Shown here: piece after piece, positions 8,125 to 16,865 of the stretch | Layout of the letters: every line of letters begins with the position of its first letter | How positions within the stretch are numbered: the stretch's first letter is position 1 | NCBI GenBank assembly: GCA_963658085.1 | Contig: CAVKOU010000007.1 | Coordinates: 36,762-100,761 of the forward strand | Source of the DNA: CAKRJP01 sp963658085 | GTDB taxonomy: Bacteria; Bacillota; Clostridia; Lachnospirales; Lachnospiraceae | DNA length: 64,000 bases | Direction: 5' to 3' | Position numbers and translations under genes: made by a program | The notes under the pieces: model-generated | Told to the model about the DNA's origin: nothing | The model's database searches: none | The model's input: only the letters and a program-made list of their open reading frames with translations

Positions 8125-8952
8125 TTATTTTACTGCTCCGGTAATACCTTCTGCGAACTGCTTCTGTAATACGAAGAATACAATCATAGTCGGCAAAGAA
8201 CAGAACAATACACCCATCATCAACACACCGTAATCTGTGGTATATCCACTTGATAACGTAGCAATCAACATCGGCATAGTCTGTGCTCTGGTATCAGCCA
8301 TAACAACCTTTGGCCACAGGTATGCATTCCATGCATTCATGAAAGTGATAACCGCTGCTGCTGCATAAGTAGATTTCATAACCGGCATGTACATCCGATA
8401 GAAAATCTGGAACTCAGAAAGGCCTTCAAGTCTTGCCGCTTCCATGATATCCACCGGGAAGTTTCTTGAATTTTGACGGAACATCATAATCAAGAATGGG
8501 GTGGAAATACTCGGTAAAATAAATGCCCAAACAGTATTCAACAGCCCTGCGGAAGAAACCATCTTGAACAATGGAATCATGGTTGCAACCTGAGGAACCA
8601 TCATAGCAAGAAGCAAGATAGAAAACACTTTATCTTTTGCCTTGTCATGGTAAAGCTCAAAACCGAAACCAGCTAAAGAACAAATCAAAAGTGCTACTAC
8701 CGTCTGTACGATGGAGTAAAGGAAAGAATTCCCCATAGCTCCCCACAGATCTGTCTGCTCTGTTAATTTCCTGAAGTTCTCCAATGCATAGACACCAAAT
8801 GTGATTTTTCCTCTTGCCACTTCTACCGATTGGTTGGTAGCTGCGGCAATCATCCAATACAATGGAAACACTGAGATGAAGGAAACAATTATCAAGAAAA
8901 TATAAGTGGGTATTAATCTTCGCTGTATAGCGGAACCATTTTTCTTAGTCAC
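8125..8952 (-). CDS. Sugar ABC transporter permease, MalG/LacG type
   Basis: 275 residues with six predicted membrane helices and the cytoplasmic EAA loop E-A-A-R-L-E-G-L-S-E-F-Q-I-F-Y-R, which contacts the ATPase. It is the second of two permeases. I start it at the GTG at 8952, which has a GCAGGTGA site six bases before it; another GTG at 8961 is possible. The start overlaps the upstream permease stop by eight bases, implying translational coupling. Placement between the binding protein and lacZ argues for lactose or beta-galactoside import. Confidence 0.92.
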   Translation of the reverse strand: MTKKNGSAIQRRLIPTYIFLIIVSFISVFPLYWMIAAATNQSVEVARGKITFGVYALENFRKLTEQTDLWGAMGNSFLYSIVQTVVALLICSLAGFGFELYHDKAKDKVFSILLLAMMVPQVATMIPLFKMVSSAGLLNTVWAFILPSISTPFLIMMFRQNSRNFPVDIMEAARLEGLSEFQIFYRMYMPVMKSTYAAAAVITFMNAWNAYLWPKVVMADTRAQTMPMLIATLSSGYTTDYGVLMMGVLFCSLPTMIVFFVLQKQFAEGITGAVK

Positions 8953-9847
8953 GTGAATCACCTGCTTTCATACTGATTGCTGACAAGATTGCTACCAGGA
9001 TAAAGATAAAGAATGACATTGCTGATGCATATCCGAACTTACCAACACCCTGTCCAAATGCATTATTGTAAATGTAGTGAGACATTGTGATGGTTGACAT
9101 TGCCGGGCCACCCTTTGTCAAGTTTACAGACTCATCGAACAACTGTAACGTACCATTGATTGACATGATAACTGTCATAACGATTGTCGGCATGAGGAGT
9201 GGTACTGTAATCTTCCAGAAGGTCTTCCATCCATTTGCACCATCGATCTTTGCTGCTTCATAAACAGAGTATTCGATATTCTGAAGACCCGCTAAATAAA
9301 ATACCATATTGTAACCAGTCCATCTCCAGATCAGCGCAATGATGATAACTGCTCTTGCACTACCTGTATTAGCCAGGAAATTATAGTTACTCTCAAAAAT
9401 ACCAAGACTTACCAGAATCTGGTTAATCAAACCATCCTGTGCAAACAAAGATTTAAAGATCAACGCGTAAGATACCAGGGATGTTGCACATGGAAGGAAA
9501 ACCATGGTACGGAACAATCCTCTGAATTTTAAATCTCTGTTGTTAAGCAGCTGTGCTAAAAGAATGGCTAAAACCAACATAACCGGCACTTCAATAGCCA
9601 GATAAAAGAATGTATTTCCTACAGAACGAAGGAACGTCTGGTCAGCAAACATTCTTGTATAGTTGTAAGTAATCGGATCTGCTACTTTAGTATTTACACC
9701 AGTTCCTGTTGTAAATGATGTGATGAAAGCTTGAATCATAGGCCAGAAACTAAATACCGCAATCATAAGGGTGGCCGGAGCCAGGAAAACCCAACCGGCC
9801 CGTTTCTGCTTCGCCTCTATGTTAAGCCCTTTCTTACTCTTACTCAA
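8945..9847 (-). CDS. Sugar ABC transporter permease, MalF/LacF type
   Basis: 300 residues starting at TTG with GGAGG eight bases upstream. Membrane helices fill the protein, and the EAA loop reads Y-E-A-A-K-I-D-G-A-N-G-W-K-T-F-W-K. A basic KAGDSRD tail ends it. It pairs with the downstream MalG-type permease. No ATPase gene is in this operon, so MsmK at 1949-3061 is the likely partner. It is separated from the binding-protein gene by a stem-loop, which would make the binding protein more abundant than the permeases. Confidence 0.92.
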   Translation of the reverse strand: MSKSKKGLNIEAKQKRAGWVFLAPATLMIAVFSFWPMIQAFITSFTTGTGVNTKVADPITYNYTRMFADQTFLRSVGNTFFYLAIEVPVMLVLAILLAQLLNNRDLKFRGLFRTMVFLPCATSLVSYALIFKSLFAQDGLINQILVSLGIFESNYNFLANTGSARAVIIIALIWRWTGYNMVFYLAGLQNIEYSVYEAAKIDGANGWKTFWKITVPLLMPTIVMTVIMSINGTLQLFDESVNLTKGGPAMSTITMSHYIYNNAFGQGVGKFGYASAMSFFIFILVAILSAISMKAGDSRD

Positions 9848-9890
9848 TTTTCAATCCTCCTTCTTATATTCTCCATGGAGATTTTAAGGA

Positions 9891-9924
9891 AAACGGGGAG
9901 TCGGAAAACTCCGATTCCCCGTTT
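9891..9924 (-). terminator. Intercistronic stem-loop between binding protein and permeases
   Basis: Arms 9891-9905 and 9910-9924 pair over 15 positions with one wobble and a four-base loop; the minus strand continues with TTTTCC. It acts as a partial terminator or 3'-end stabiliser after the binding-protein gene. Confidence 0.75.
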
Positions 9925-9964
9925 GATACTCCGTATTTAGATGATTGCAATTAATCTTCTGTAA

Positions 9965-11320
9965 TTAATCTTCCATTGCAAACTCAAGTTCTGACTGAGC
10001 CTGAGACAATGCATCCTCTACAGATGTTCCATTGTGGATATTTGTAATAGCTGCTGCAACCTTCTCACGTGCTGTATAGTGATAATCGCTCTGCTCTACA
10101 ACCTTAACGTGTGATCCCATTTCTACGATCTTAGCGTAGATTGCCTGGTTGTTGAAGTACTCAACACCTTCCTGATAAACATCAGATGCACTTGCCGGGG
10201 TATATGTTGTAATAACACCACCGTTACGAAGAGCATTGTCATATGTAGACTGAGCTCCTTCTCCACCACCAAATGTATAAGCTAAGAAGTCTTTTGCAAG
10301 TTCAACTTTTTCGTCCTGGCAGTTAGATGTAATATAGAGAGAAGCTCCACCGTTTGAAGCATATCCTTCTTCACCACTAAGTGTAGGCATAGAAGTAATC
10401 TCCCACTTACCAGAGTTATCTGCTACCTGCTCGATGGTAGGAATGATCCAGTTACCATTCATAACACCGGCAACCTTATCCTTCTGGATATCGTTGGTAT
10501 AACCACTCCAGTCATTAGCAAGAAGTAATACGTTCTTCTGCTGCATCTCTTCGATAACATTTAAAATCTCTACTAATGTATCGTTGTCTGCAAGATTTGC
10601 TTTTCCGTCCTTGAACTGAGAAACCCCCTCTGCCTGAAGCATCAAGTAAGGAAGGTCATTTCCGTCTCCGTCCATAGAAAGGAGATACTTACCAGTCTCA
10701 TTGTAAACCTTCTCACCAATCTCAATGAACTTATCCCATGTAATACCGGTTACATCGTCAATTGTATATCCGCACTGCTCTAAGAGATCCACTCTGTATG
10801 CAAAGATAACAGTTCCGTTATCTACAGGTACTCCGTAATGCTTTCCGTCGATGGTAGAGAATGAAACTTTCTCCGCTCCAAAATCAGACCAGTTAATGTC
10901 TGCATCCTCAACATCCTGCCATGCATCCGGATAGTTGGTTACATACTGCTGAATGTAGTGATCCTGGAATAATACGATATCCGGCAGATTGCTGTAGTCC
11001 CCAGCCTGTGCAGCTGTTGTTACTGCATTCTCGATATCGGATGACTGAGACTGCTCAATGATCTCCAGGTTGAAATCCGGATGTGTCTCTTTGTAAGCAT
11101 CTGCTGCTGCTTCAAGAGCCGGGATATTGAAGTTTGCATCCCATGCTGCTACGGTTAATGTGTTCTCATCATCTGAGGTATACATTGCTGCTGCACCACT
11201 ATCATCAGATGATGCTGTTGAGTCATCAGATGATGAAGAGCTTCCACTTCCTCCACATCCTACCAGTGAAGTTACTGCCAGTGCCCCAACCAGCAATACT
11301 GAAACGATCTTTTTTTTCAT
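9965..11320 (-). CDS. Extracellular sugar-binding lipoprotein of the lactose-type importer
   Basis: 451 residues. The signal peptide ends in a lipobox L-V-G-C (Cys near residue 22), followed by a low-complexity Gly/Ser/Asp linker, as usual for Firmicute binding proteins anchored to the outer face of the membrane. The body is the family-1 extracellular solute-binding fold, with W-D-K-F-I-E-I-G and G-V-M-N-G-N-W-I-I-P segments. AAAGGAGG precedes the ATG. It captures the sugar for the two downstream permeases. The neighbouring lacZ suggests lactose, lacto-N-biose or galacto-oligosaccharides, but specificity is not visible. Confidence 0.93.
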   Translation of the reverse strand: MKKKIVSVLLVGALAVTSLVGCGGSGSSSSSDDSTASSDDSGAAAMYTSDDENTLTVAAWDANFNIPALEAAADAYKETHPDFNLEIIEQSQSSDIENAVTTAAQAGDYSNLPDIVLFQDHYIQQYVTNYPDAWQDVEDADINWSDFGAEKVSFSTIDGKHYGVPVDNGTVIFAYRVDLLEQCGYTIDDVTGITWDKFIEIGEKVYNETGKYLLSMDGDGNDLPYLMLQAEGVSQFKDGKANLADNDTLVEILNVIEEMQQKNVLLLANDWSGYTNDIQKDKVAGVMNGNWIIPTIEQVADNSGKWEITSMPTLSGEEGYASNGGASLYITSNCQDEKVELAKDFLAYTFGGGEGAQSTYDNALRNGGVITTYTPASASDVYQEGVEYFNNQAIYAKIVEMGSHVKVVEQSDYHYTAREKVAAAITNIHNGTSVEDALSQAQSELEFAMED

Positions 11321-11345
11321 AAATATCCTCCTTTAAAAATCGCTT

Positions 11346-11475
11346 ATTTGGAAAATCCAAGTAAATACTCGCCTTTGGATTTCCCTTTCTTGAATATGGT
11401 TCTATTATACATAGCGTTTTTTGTTATTTGTAATTAAAAATAAGCTATTTTTTTGCAAAAACAATCATTTGGAAA
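11346..11475. promoter_or_regulatory. Two ATTTGGAAA direct repeats around the binding-protein promoter
   Basis: ATTTGGAAA occurs at 11346-11354 and 11467-11475, each followed by a partial inverted copy (TGGAAAATCCA; GGAAACTATTTCC). One is in the leader and one upstream of the -35. They are candidate binding sites for the adjacent AraC regulator. Confidence 0.35.
11404..11433 (-). promoter_or_regulatory. Promoter of the lactose-type operon
   Basis: TTACAA and TATAAT with 18 bases between them on the minus strand, about 84 bases upstream of the binding-protein start. The -35 is weak, as expected for an activator-dependent promoter. Confidence 0.5.
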
Positions 11476-11553
11476 CTATTTCCACCTTTTTAGTTTCCCC
11501 TTTTGAACAAATTGCGAAATATTTCTCTGTATTTTTTGTGAAATATGCATAAA

Positions 11554-11585
11554 ACAAAAAAGAGCTGGAAATTATGCTTTCCAGC
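11554..11585 (-). terminator. Terminator after the AraC gene
   Basis: GCTGGAAA and TTTCCAGC form an 8-bp stem with a six-base loop followed by TCTTTTTTGT on the minus strand. The stem overlaps the last codons of the AraC gene, whose stop is at 11572-11574. Confidence 0.8.
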
Positions 11586-12507
11586 CCTTTAGTGCACTAA
11601 TTTGATAATTTTTCAAAATGCCTTCTTGTTTATTTTCTTTTCGTTTCCATTGATTGGGACTGCATCCTGTTAGTCGTTTAAAATTACGATTAAAGGTAGA
11701 TTGCGTCTGATATCCCACCCGGTAACTTACTTCCTCCATAGAAATGTCATGACTTGTCATGAGCCAACACGCCTTGTCTATGCGCACCAGATTCACATAA
11801 TCCAATGGCTTCATATGCATGACATCCTCAAAGATCCGACGAAAATGACTCTCGCTCAGACCACAGGCTTCTGCAATATCTTCCACTCGCACCTGTTCCA
11901 TGTAATGTTCATTAACATACTCCAAAGCTCCTCGAATATGTTCGTTGACACGATACATGCGCCTGGAACGATCTCGTTCATCCGCAAGCCGCATCATTTC
12001 TATCACAAGAGCATAGAGATATCCTTTGACACTTCCCTCAAAATAGATATTCTGCTCTCTATACTCCCGGATGATATTTAAGATCAGCTCTGCCATAACT
12101 CCGTGATTTTTCTTAGTCTTCATAGTTCCACGACGGTTAATGATATTAAGTACACGACTTTCCAACAGAGTATCCAGATGCATCTCCGTCTTCACAAAAC
12201 GCTCAATATCCACAAAAAGGAACTCCCATTTACAAACATGGCCTGCCACACTATTGGTAGTATGTGGAATATTAGCCGGAATAACGGTAAACTCACCCCC
12301 TTGATAATGATAGGTTCGATCTTCGATAATCAGTTCTCCGTCCCCGTAATAACAATAACCGATTTCCATATAATTATGAAAATGCAAGGTATCCCGGATT
12401 CCTGCACCATATTCCTGTTCCCAGCCTTTTCCTAAAAGCGGCAATACATAAGAATCCGCCGGTATTTCATAATAGCGGTATTCCATCCGCTTCTTCTTTT
12501 TTGCCAT
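11572..12507 (-). CDS. AraC family transcriptional regulator of the lactose-type operon
   Basis: 311 residues. Residues about 30-110 resemble a cupin sugar-sensing domain (F-H-N-Y-M-E-I-G-Y, G-G-E-F-T-V-I-P-A-N-I-P-H). Residues about 190-290 carry two helix-turn-helix motifs with the family signature V-S-Y-R-V-G-Y-Q-T-Q-S-T-F-N-R-N-F-K-R followed by G-C-S-P-N-Q-W. TAGGAG precedes the ATG. It lies immediately upstream of the transporter operon in the same direction but ends in its own terminator. The start is eight bases after the stop of the ChW-protein gene, so those two genes are probably one transcript. Confidence 0.92.
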   Translation of the reverse strand: MAKKKKRMEYRYYEIPADSYVLPLLGKGWEQEYGAGIRDTLHFHNYMEIGYCYYGDGELIIEDRTYHYQGGEFTVIPANIPHTTNSVAGHVCKWEFLFVDIERFVKTEMHLDTLLESRVLNIINRRGTMKTKKNHGVMAELILNIIREYREQNIYFEGSVKGYLYALVIEMMRLADERDRSRRMYRVNEHIRGALEYVNEHYMEQVRVEDIAEACGLSESHFRRIFEDVMHMKPLDYVNLVRIDKACWLMTSHDISMEEVSYRVGYQTQSTFNRNFKRLTGCSPNQWKRKENKQEGILKNYQISALKGWKA

Positions 12508-12515
12508 TTTAACTC

Positions 12516-14168
12516 CTAATCATAATATTCGTAATTGACATATCTCCAGGTTCCTGAAGTTCCATAGGCAAAATTATATCCATTTTTCTTGGTTCCATTT
12601 TGGAAACTGGCGTCAAAGACAGAATCATCAATTTCTACCCAGGCATGATCCTCCTGTCCTCCACTTGAACTTAGTACATATCCATATACATAGTGGGCAC
12701 TTGAATATCCCAGATTCTTTGCCAGCCAATAGAAGGCTCCCGCAAAGGTTCTACAGTCTCCATATCCCTGTTCCAATCCGAATAATGCATAGTATTGAGA
12801 AGAACTATATCCACCGGAAGGATCACTGTCAATATTTGTATATTTAATATTATTCACACACCATTCGAAACAACTGTACAGATCCCATCCCACCTGATTA
12901 TAAATGTTGTTGCATGCATCAAGTACTCTCTGTTCCTGTGGTGTCCTCGTGACATAGGCATTATCCGTACTTCCAGGAGCTCCTGCACCTTTTCGCACTA
13001 GCTGAATCTGAATAGACTCAACTCTCTTTCCTAATCCGGAGGATCCTGCCTCTTCCCCGTTCTTGGCCCAGCCAAGCCATCCATAAGACTGAATATGCAC
13101 ACGATAATAAATGTCATAATAACTGGTTATATCTCCTTCTAATTGGATCTGAACAGCCTCCAGACGCTTTGCTTCGCCTTTAGTTCCACACCATTCTCCG
13201 TTACTTACCCAATCCTGCCATCCATAGGTCTGCACATGCGCTCTATAACTTACAGATCCAGAGAGAACTCCCGGCTCGAAACCAATAGACAGAGCTTCCA
13301 ATCGCTTAGATTCTCCAGTAATACCAAGCCAGTCTCCGCCGTAAGCCGGTCCGATATCTCCGTAAGTTTGCTGATGAGCACTATAAGTAATATATCCAAA
13401 GGAATCCTGATTCAGATAATTATAATCGACAATCGCACCCTGTTTATCCTCAGGTACCGAGCCTCCATCCTTTGGCACCAGGCAAATCTGCACGGCTTCT
13501 ACCCGCTTAGAAAGCCCGGAAGTTCCGCACCATCCATCATCAGAAGAAGATCCCTTGACCCACTTCGTCCAGCCAAAGCTCTGAGCATGGAGACAATAGT
13601 AAATATCAAAATACTCAGCAAGCTCCCCAGTTAGGTACATTTGAATAGCTTCTAATCGTTTCCCCTGGCCAGTAGTTCCTACCTGCTCTCCATTTTTTGC
13701 CCAATCACCGGTTCCATAAGATTGCACATGAGCGCGGTATACAATATCTCCGTCAAAGTCTTCTAATGCACTTCCTTTGGTTACGCTAAGAGCTTCCAAT
13801 CTCTTAGACTCTCCGGTAGTTCCAAGCTCAGCGCCATCACTGACATCTGACTGATCTCCGTAGGTCTGAATATGACCGGAATAACTAATAAGGTTTCCAC
13901 TTTTAATCTTGTCCTTTAACAAAACGGAGGAACCTTCTGCTTTTGCAAGCTCATCATCTATCGGTTCGTCTGTCGATTCGTCTGTCGGTTCGTCTGTCGA
14001 TTCCTCCGTAGATTTAATTGATTCTTCTATCACAGCACTCTGATCATTATCAGAATCCGTAATAGTTGTCTCATATTCCTCAGCAAATGCTATAGTATTT
14101 ACCCCCCCGATTGCCACCACGGCCGTCAGAATACCGGTCAGCAATATACTTTTCCATCGTTTCATCAT
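12516..14168 (-). CDS. Secreted ChW-repeat protein with C-terminal transglutaminase-like domain
   Basis: 550 residues. An N-terminal signal peptide ends near A-F-A-E-E (about residue 30). A Ser/Thr/Asp/Glu-rich linker follows. Then come six ChW (clostridial hydrophobic with conserved Trp) repeats, each with H-x-Q-[ST]-[YF]-G, a G-x-[TS]-G turn and K-R-[LV]-E-[AS]. The last 130 residues resemble a transglutaminase/cysteine-protease fold: Cys in G-Y-G-D-C-R-T-F-A-G-A, His in D-H-A-W-V-E-I, and Asp in V-F-D-A-S-F. ChW repeats are thought to bind the cell wall or surface ligands. No sortase motif is seen. AAAGGAA precedes the start. Confidence 0.85.
   Translation of the reverse strand: MMKRWKSILLTGILTAVVAIGGVNTIAFAEEYETTITDSDNDQSAVIEESIKSTEESTDEPTDESTDEPIDDELAKAEGSSVLLKDKIKSGNLISYSGHIQTYGDQSDVSDGAELGTTGESKRLEALSVTKGSALEDFDGDIVYRAHVQSYGTGDWAKNGEQVGTTGQGKRLEAIQMYLTGELAEYFDIYYCLHAQSFGWTKWVKGSSSDDGWCGTSGLSKRVEAVQICLVPKDGGSVPEDKQGAIVDYNYLNQDSFGYITYSAHQQTYGDIGPAYGGDWLGITGESKRLEALSIGFEPGVLSGSVSYRAHVQTYGWQDWVSNGEWCGTKGEAKRLEAVQIQLEGDITSYYDIYYRVHIQSYGWLGWAKNGEEAGSSGLGKRVESIQIQLVRKGAGAPGSTDNAYVTRTPQEQRVLDACNNIYNQVGWDLYSCFEWCVNNIKYTNIDSDPSGGYSSSQYYALFGLEQGYGDCRTFAGAFYWLAKNLGYSSAHYVYGYVLSSSGGQEDHAWVEIDDSVFDASFQNGTKKNGYNFAYGTSGTWRYVNYEYYD
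13961..14008. repeat. Four 12-base tandem repeats in the ChW-protein linker
   Basis: Units close to TCGGTTCGTCTG repeat four times in phase with the codons and encode the S-T-D-E-P/S linker. The unit number is likely to vary between strains. Confidence 0.7.
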
Positions 14169-14251
14169 ACTCTAATTCCTTTCTTCTGCTTCATTTATTT
14201 AATACTCTTAAACAAACAAATACGAATACTTCCTCATTTCTATTTTTTATA

Positions 14252-15415
14252 TTATTTCTTCAGATTTTGTTTCAACGCGTCCACTCCTATTTTTACATTT
14301 TCCATGGACGTCGCAAGATTAATTCGGATACAAGTTCCAAATCTCTCTCCTCCGAACCAGTCTCCATAATCCACTGCCAGACGGCATTTTTTCTGAATCA
14401 CGTCTTTCATCTGATCAAAGCTTACATAGGCAGCTAAATCTACCCAGCAAAGATAAGTACCCTCCAGAGGGGTTACGATAACTCCCGGAAGATTCTCTTC
14501 CAATTCTTTTTTCAAATATTTATAGTTTTCATAAATCTGATCTTTTACACCCTCTAACCACTCTGCTCCATCCCGGTATGCCGCCTGAGCTGCCACATAT
14601 CCGAAAGCATTTCCATTCGGAACACTATTTCCTTCTATGTAGCGATCCCATCTCTGTCGAAGTTTTTCATCCGGAATCACAACGATAGAATTTTGTGCAC
14701 CGGCAATATTAAAGGTTTTTGACGGTGCCGTAAGAGAAATCATCATGTCATTATAATCCCCAACGGAAAGGGATGGTATATGACGATTCTCTCCATATAC
14801 CAGGTCCTGATGGATCTCATCGGATACTACAAAAACCTGATGTTTCCTACAAATCTCAAAAAGTTGCTGCAACTCCTCTTTTTTCCATACTCTTCCTGCA
14901 GGATTGTGAGGGGAACATAAGATAAAAAGCTTTACAGAGTTTTCTACGATCTTTGTCTCAAAATCCTCAAAATCTATGGTATATACGCCGTCCTGATTTA
15001 CAAGATCAGAACAGATCAATGTGCGATCATTATTTTTCACCGCCTTAAAGAAAGGATAATAAACCGGTGTATTTACAATCACAGCATCTCCCGGCTCTGT
15101 AAAGATCTGCACAAGCCAGTGAAATCCTGCCACAACTCCCGGAGAAAATCTCATCCATTCTTTTTCGACTTCGTATCCATGATGGTCTTTTTCCCAATTT
15201 ATAAATGCCTGATAATAAGCATCCGGAATTTTATAGTAACCATATACTCCAGACTCCACATATTTTGTCAATGCTTCCTTTACACACTGTGGGACCTGAA
15301 AATCCATATCAGCAACCCACATGGCATGAAGTCCTTCCTCCCCAAACATTGCTGTCTGTCCGTCCCATTTATTACAGTTGGTATTTCTTCGATTCACGCA
15401 AATGATTTCTTCCAT
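14252..15415 (-). CDS. MalY/PatB-type PLP-dependent C-S lyase (cystathionine beta-lyase family)
   Basis: 387 residues, the usual length. The N-terminus R-R-N-T-N-C-N-K-W-D and M-W-V-A-D-M-D-F are typical of the MalY/PatB branch of class I aminotransferases. The PLP lysine lies in T-A-P-S-K-T-F-N-I-A-G. S-D-E-I-H-Q-D-L and C-S-P-H-N-P-A-G-R-V-W hold the cofactor-binding Asp and Asn. Such enzymes cleave the C-S bond of cystathionine or cysteine S-conjugates to give a thiol, pyruvate and ammonia. It lies 43 bases after the M20 amidohydrolase and downstream of an amino-acid importer, which points to salvage of sulfur amino acids. Confidence 0.9.
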   Translation of the reverse strand: MEEIICVNRRNTNCNKWDGQTAMFGEEGLHAMWVADMDFQVPQCVKEALTKYVESGVYGYYKIPDAYYQAFINWEKDHHGYEVEKEWMRFSPGVVAGFHWLVQIFTEPGDAVIVNTPVYYPFFKAVKNNDRTLICSDLVNQDGVYTIDFEDFETKIVENSVKLFILCSPHNPAGRVWKKEELQQLFEICRKHQVFVVSDEIHQDLVYGENRHIPSLSVGDYNDMMISLTAPSKTFNIAGAQNSIVVIPDEKLRQRWDRYIEGNSVPNGNAFGYVAAQAAYRDGAEWLEGVKDQIYENYKYLKKELEENLPGVIVTPLEGTYLCWVDLAAYVSFDQMKDVIQKKCRLAVDYGDWFGGERFGTCIRINLATSMENVKIGVDALKQNLKK

Positions 15416-15458
15416 TTTTCGTTTCCTTTCTCAGTCTTTATTCTAAGACTTTCTTTCC

Positions 15459-16733
15459 TTAACTTTCTAATTCTCCAAGACATCCTCTGTAGGCAATTTC
15501 TGCGAAGGTTGCTGCCGCTCCTTTAAGTATACTGTCGTCAAACCGATACTCTGGGCTGTGTAGTCCCGGAACCGCTTCCTTGCCCTTTGGTTTTATTCCA
15601 ATGAACATATATACCGACGGCACCCTTCTGCTATATTCAGAAAAGTTTTCACCACCAAGATTATCTTCCTCTATGATATAAACATTTTCTTTTCCAAGTA
15701 TTTTAGCCGCCGCTTTCTTTACCCCGTCCAAAAGCCTAGGCGCATTTTGCACGCCTCCCCCAAAGGTTTCTATGTGGCTATCATAACACGTTCCATAGAT
15801 TTGGCAAACTGCCTTTGCGATCTTTTCAATTTCTTCTCCGATTTTATCCAGAACCTCTTTTTTTACTCCCCGCATGGTGCCGCCAAGCTCGCAGGATTCC
15901 GGGATAATATTATGAATATTCTTATCTCCCGCCTGCATATAGGTAACTGATAAGATCCCCGGCTCCGTACCACTGATTTTTCTGGTAAGAATAGATGGAA
16001 GTTGCTGGTAAAGTTCATTGGCCGCCGCAATTGGATCACAAGTTTCTTCCGGCCAGGAAGCATGGCCTTTCTTTCCATAGATTTTTATATCAAATTTCCC
16101 CACACATCCAAAGGCATATCTTCTTGCAATTCCAATTTTCCCGCTCTCAATCGATGGCCATCCGTGAGCAGCAAATGCCATATCCACATCCTCCAGAATT
16201 TTATTCTTATTTATGAGGGCATCGGCTCCTTGTCCAACTTCCTCACCTGGTTGAAATATAAATTTTATCTGACCGCTTAACTCCTGTCTAAGCTCTGACA
16301 GAATCATGGCCGCCCCAATGATCCAGGTAGCGTGACCATCATGGCCACAGGCATGCATGGCCCCTGGATGTTTTGATTTATAGCTAAGACTCCCTGGTTC
16401 CTCTATGGGAAGTGCATCAATATCTCCTCGAAGAAGTATGGTCTTTCCAGCCCCTTTTTCTCCCTTTAAGATGGCAATGACTCCACTTCCCTCCGCTGCA
16501 TGTTCTGTAATTTCAAGCTCCGGTATCTTTTTTAGCTCACGACAGATGATATCATGGGTCTTTGGAAGTTCTACTCCAAGCTCCGGATATTGATGCAATT
16601 CATGGCGGATCCGTATCAATTCCGGTTCGATTTTTTCTGCTATTTTTCGAATTTTCTCTGTCACAGTATTTTCTGTTCGAACGTTTTCTGTCATGTTATT
16701 TTTTGTCACAATATTCTCATGTATATTTTCCAT
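15459..16733 (-). CDS. M20 family amidohydrolase (N-acyl amino acid deacylase type)
   Basis: 424 residues. Metal and catalytic motifs are R-G-D-I-D-A-L-P-I, M-H-A-C-G-H-D-G-H and G-E-E-V-G-Q-G, as in the M20D branch that includes hippurate hydrolase, N-acetyl-cysteine deacylases and IAA-amino acid hydrolases. Residues 1-30 are an extra, repetitive Asn/Thr/Glu-rich stretch (E-N-I-x-E-N-I, T-E-N-V-x-T-E-N-T-V-T-E) not usual for the family. GAGGAG before the first ATG supports this start. In Bacillus, related enzymes in the yxe and ytm operons deacetylate N-acetyl S-substituted cysteines, which fits the PatB-type lyase downstream. Confidence 0.9.
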   Translation of the reverse strand: MENIHENIVTKNNMTENVRTENTVTEKIRKIAEKIEPELIRIRHELHQYPELGVELPKTHDIICRELKKIPELEITEHAAEGSGVIAILKGEKGAGKTILLRGDIDALPIEEPGSLSYKSKHPGAMHACGHDGHATWIIGAAMILSELRQELSGQIKFIFQPGEEVGQGADALINKNKILEDVDMAFAAHGWPSIESGKIGIARRYAFGCVGKFDIKIYGKKGHASWPEETCDPIAAANELYQQLPSILTRKISGTEPGILSVTYMQAGDKNIHNIIPESCELGGTMRGVKKEVLDKIGEEIEKIAKAVCQIYGTCYDSHIETFGGGVQNAPRLLDGVKKAAAKILGKENVYIIEEDNLGGENFSEYSRRVPSVYMFIGIKPKGKEAVPGLHSPEYRFDDSILKGAAATFAEIAYRGCLGELES

Positions 16734-16821
16734 ATCACCATCTCCTCGTCATCTATTCGGTCAAATTCTTCTTGATGCATGATCAATCTCTTTTTTTATC
16801 CTAGCATATCAGTTCCTTAGC

Positions 16822-16858
16822 AAAAAGGGCCTGCACAAATAATGTGCAGACCCTTTTT
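16822..16858 (-). terminator. Terminator between the amino-acid ATPase and M20 genes
   Basis: A 16-bp stem (AAAAAGGGTCTGCACA with one wobble) and five-base loop ending in TTTTT. The stem is symmetrical and would work on both strands. It lies downstream of the M20 start side and 8 bases past the ATPase stop, so the ABC genes and the enzyme genes can be expressed at different levels. Confidence 0.8.
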
Positions 16859-16865
16859 AATAAGT

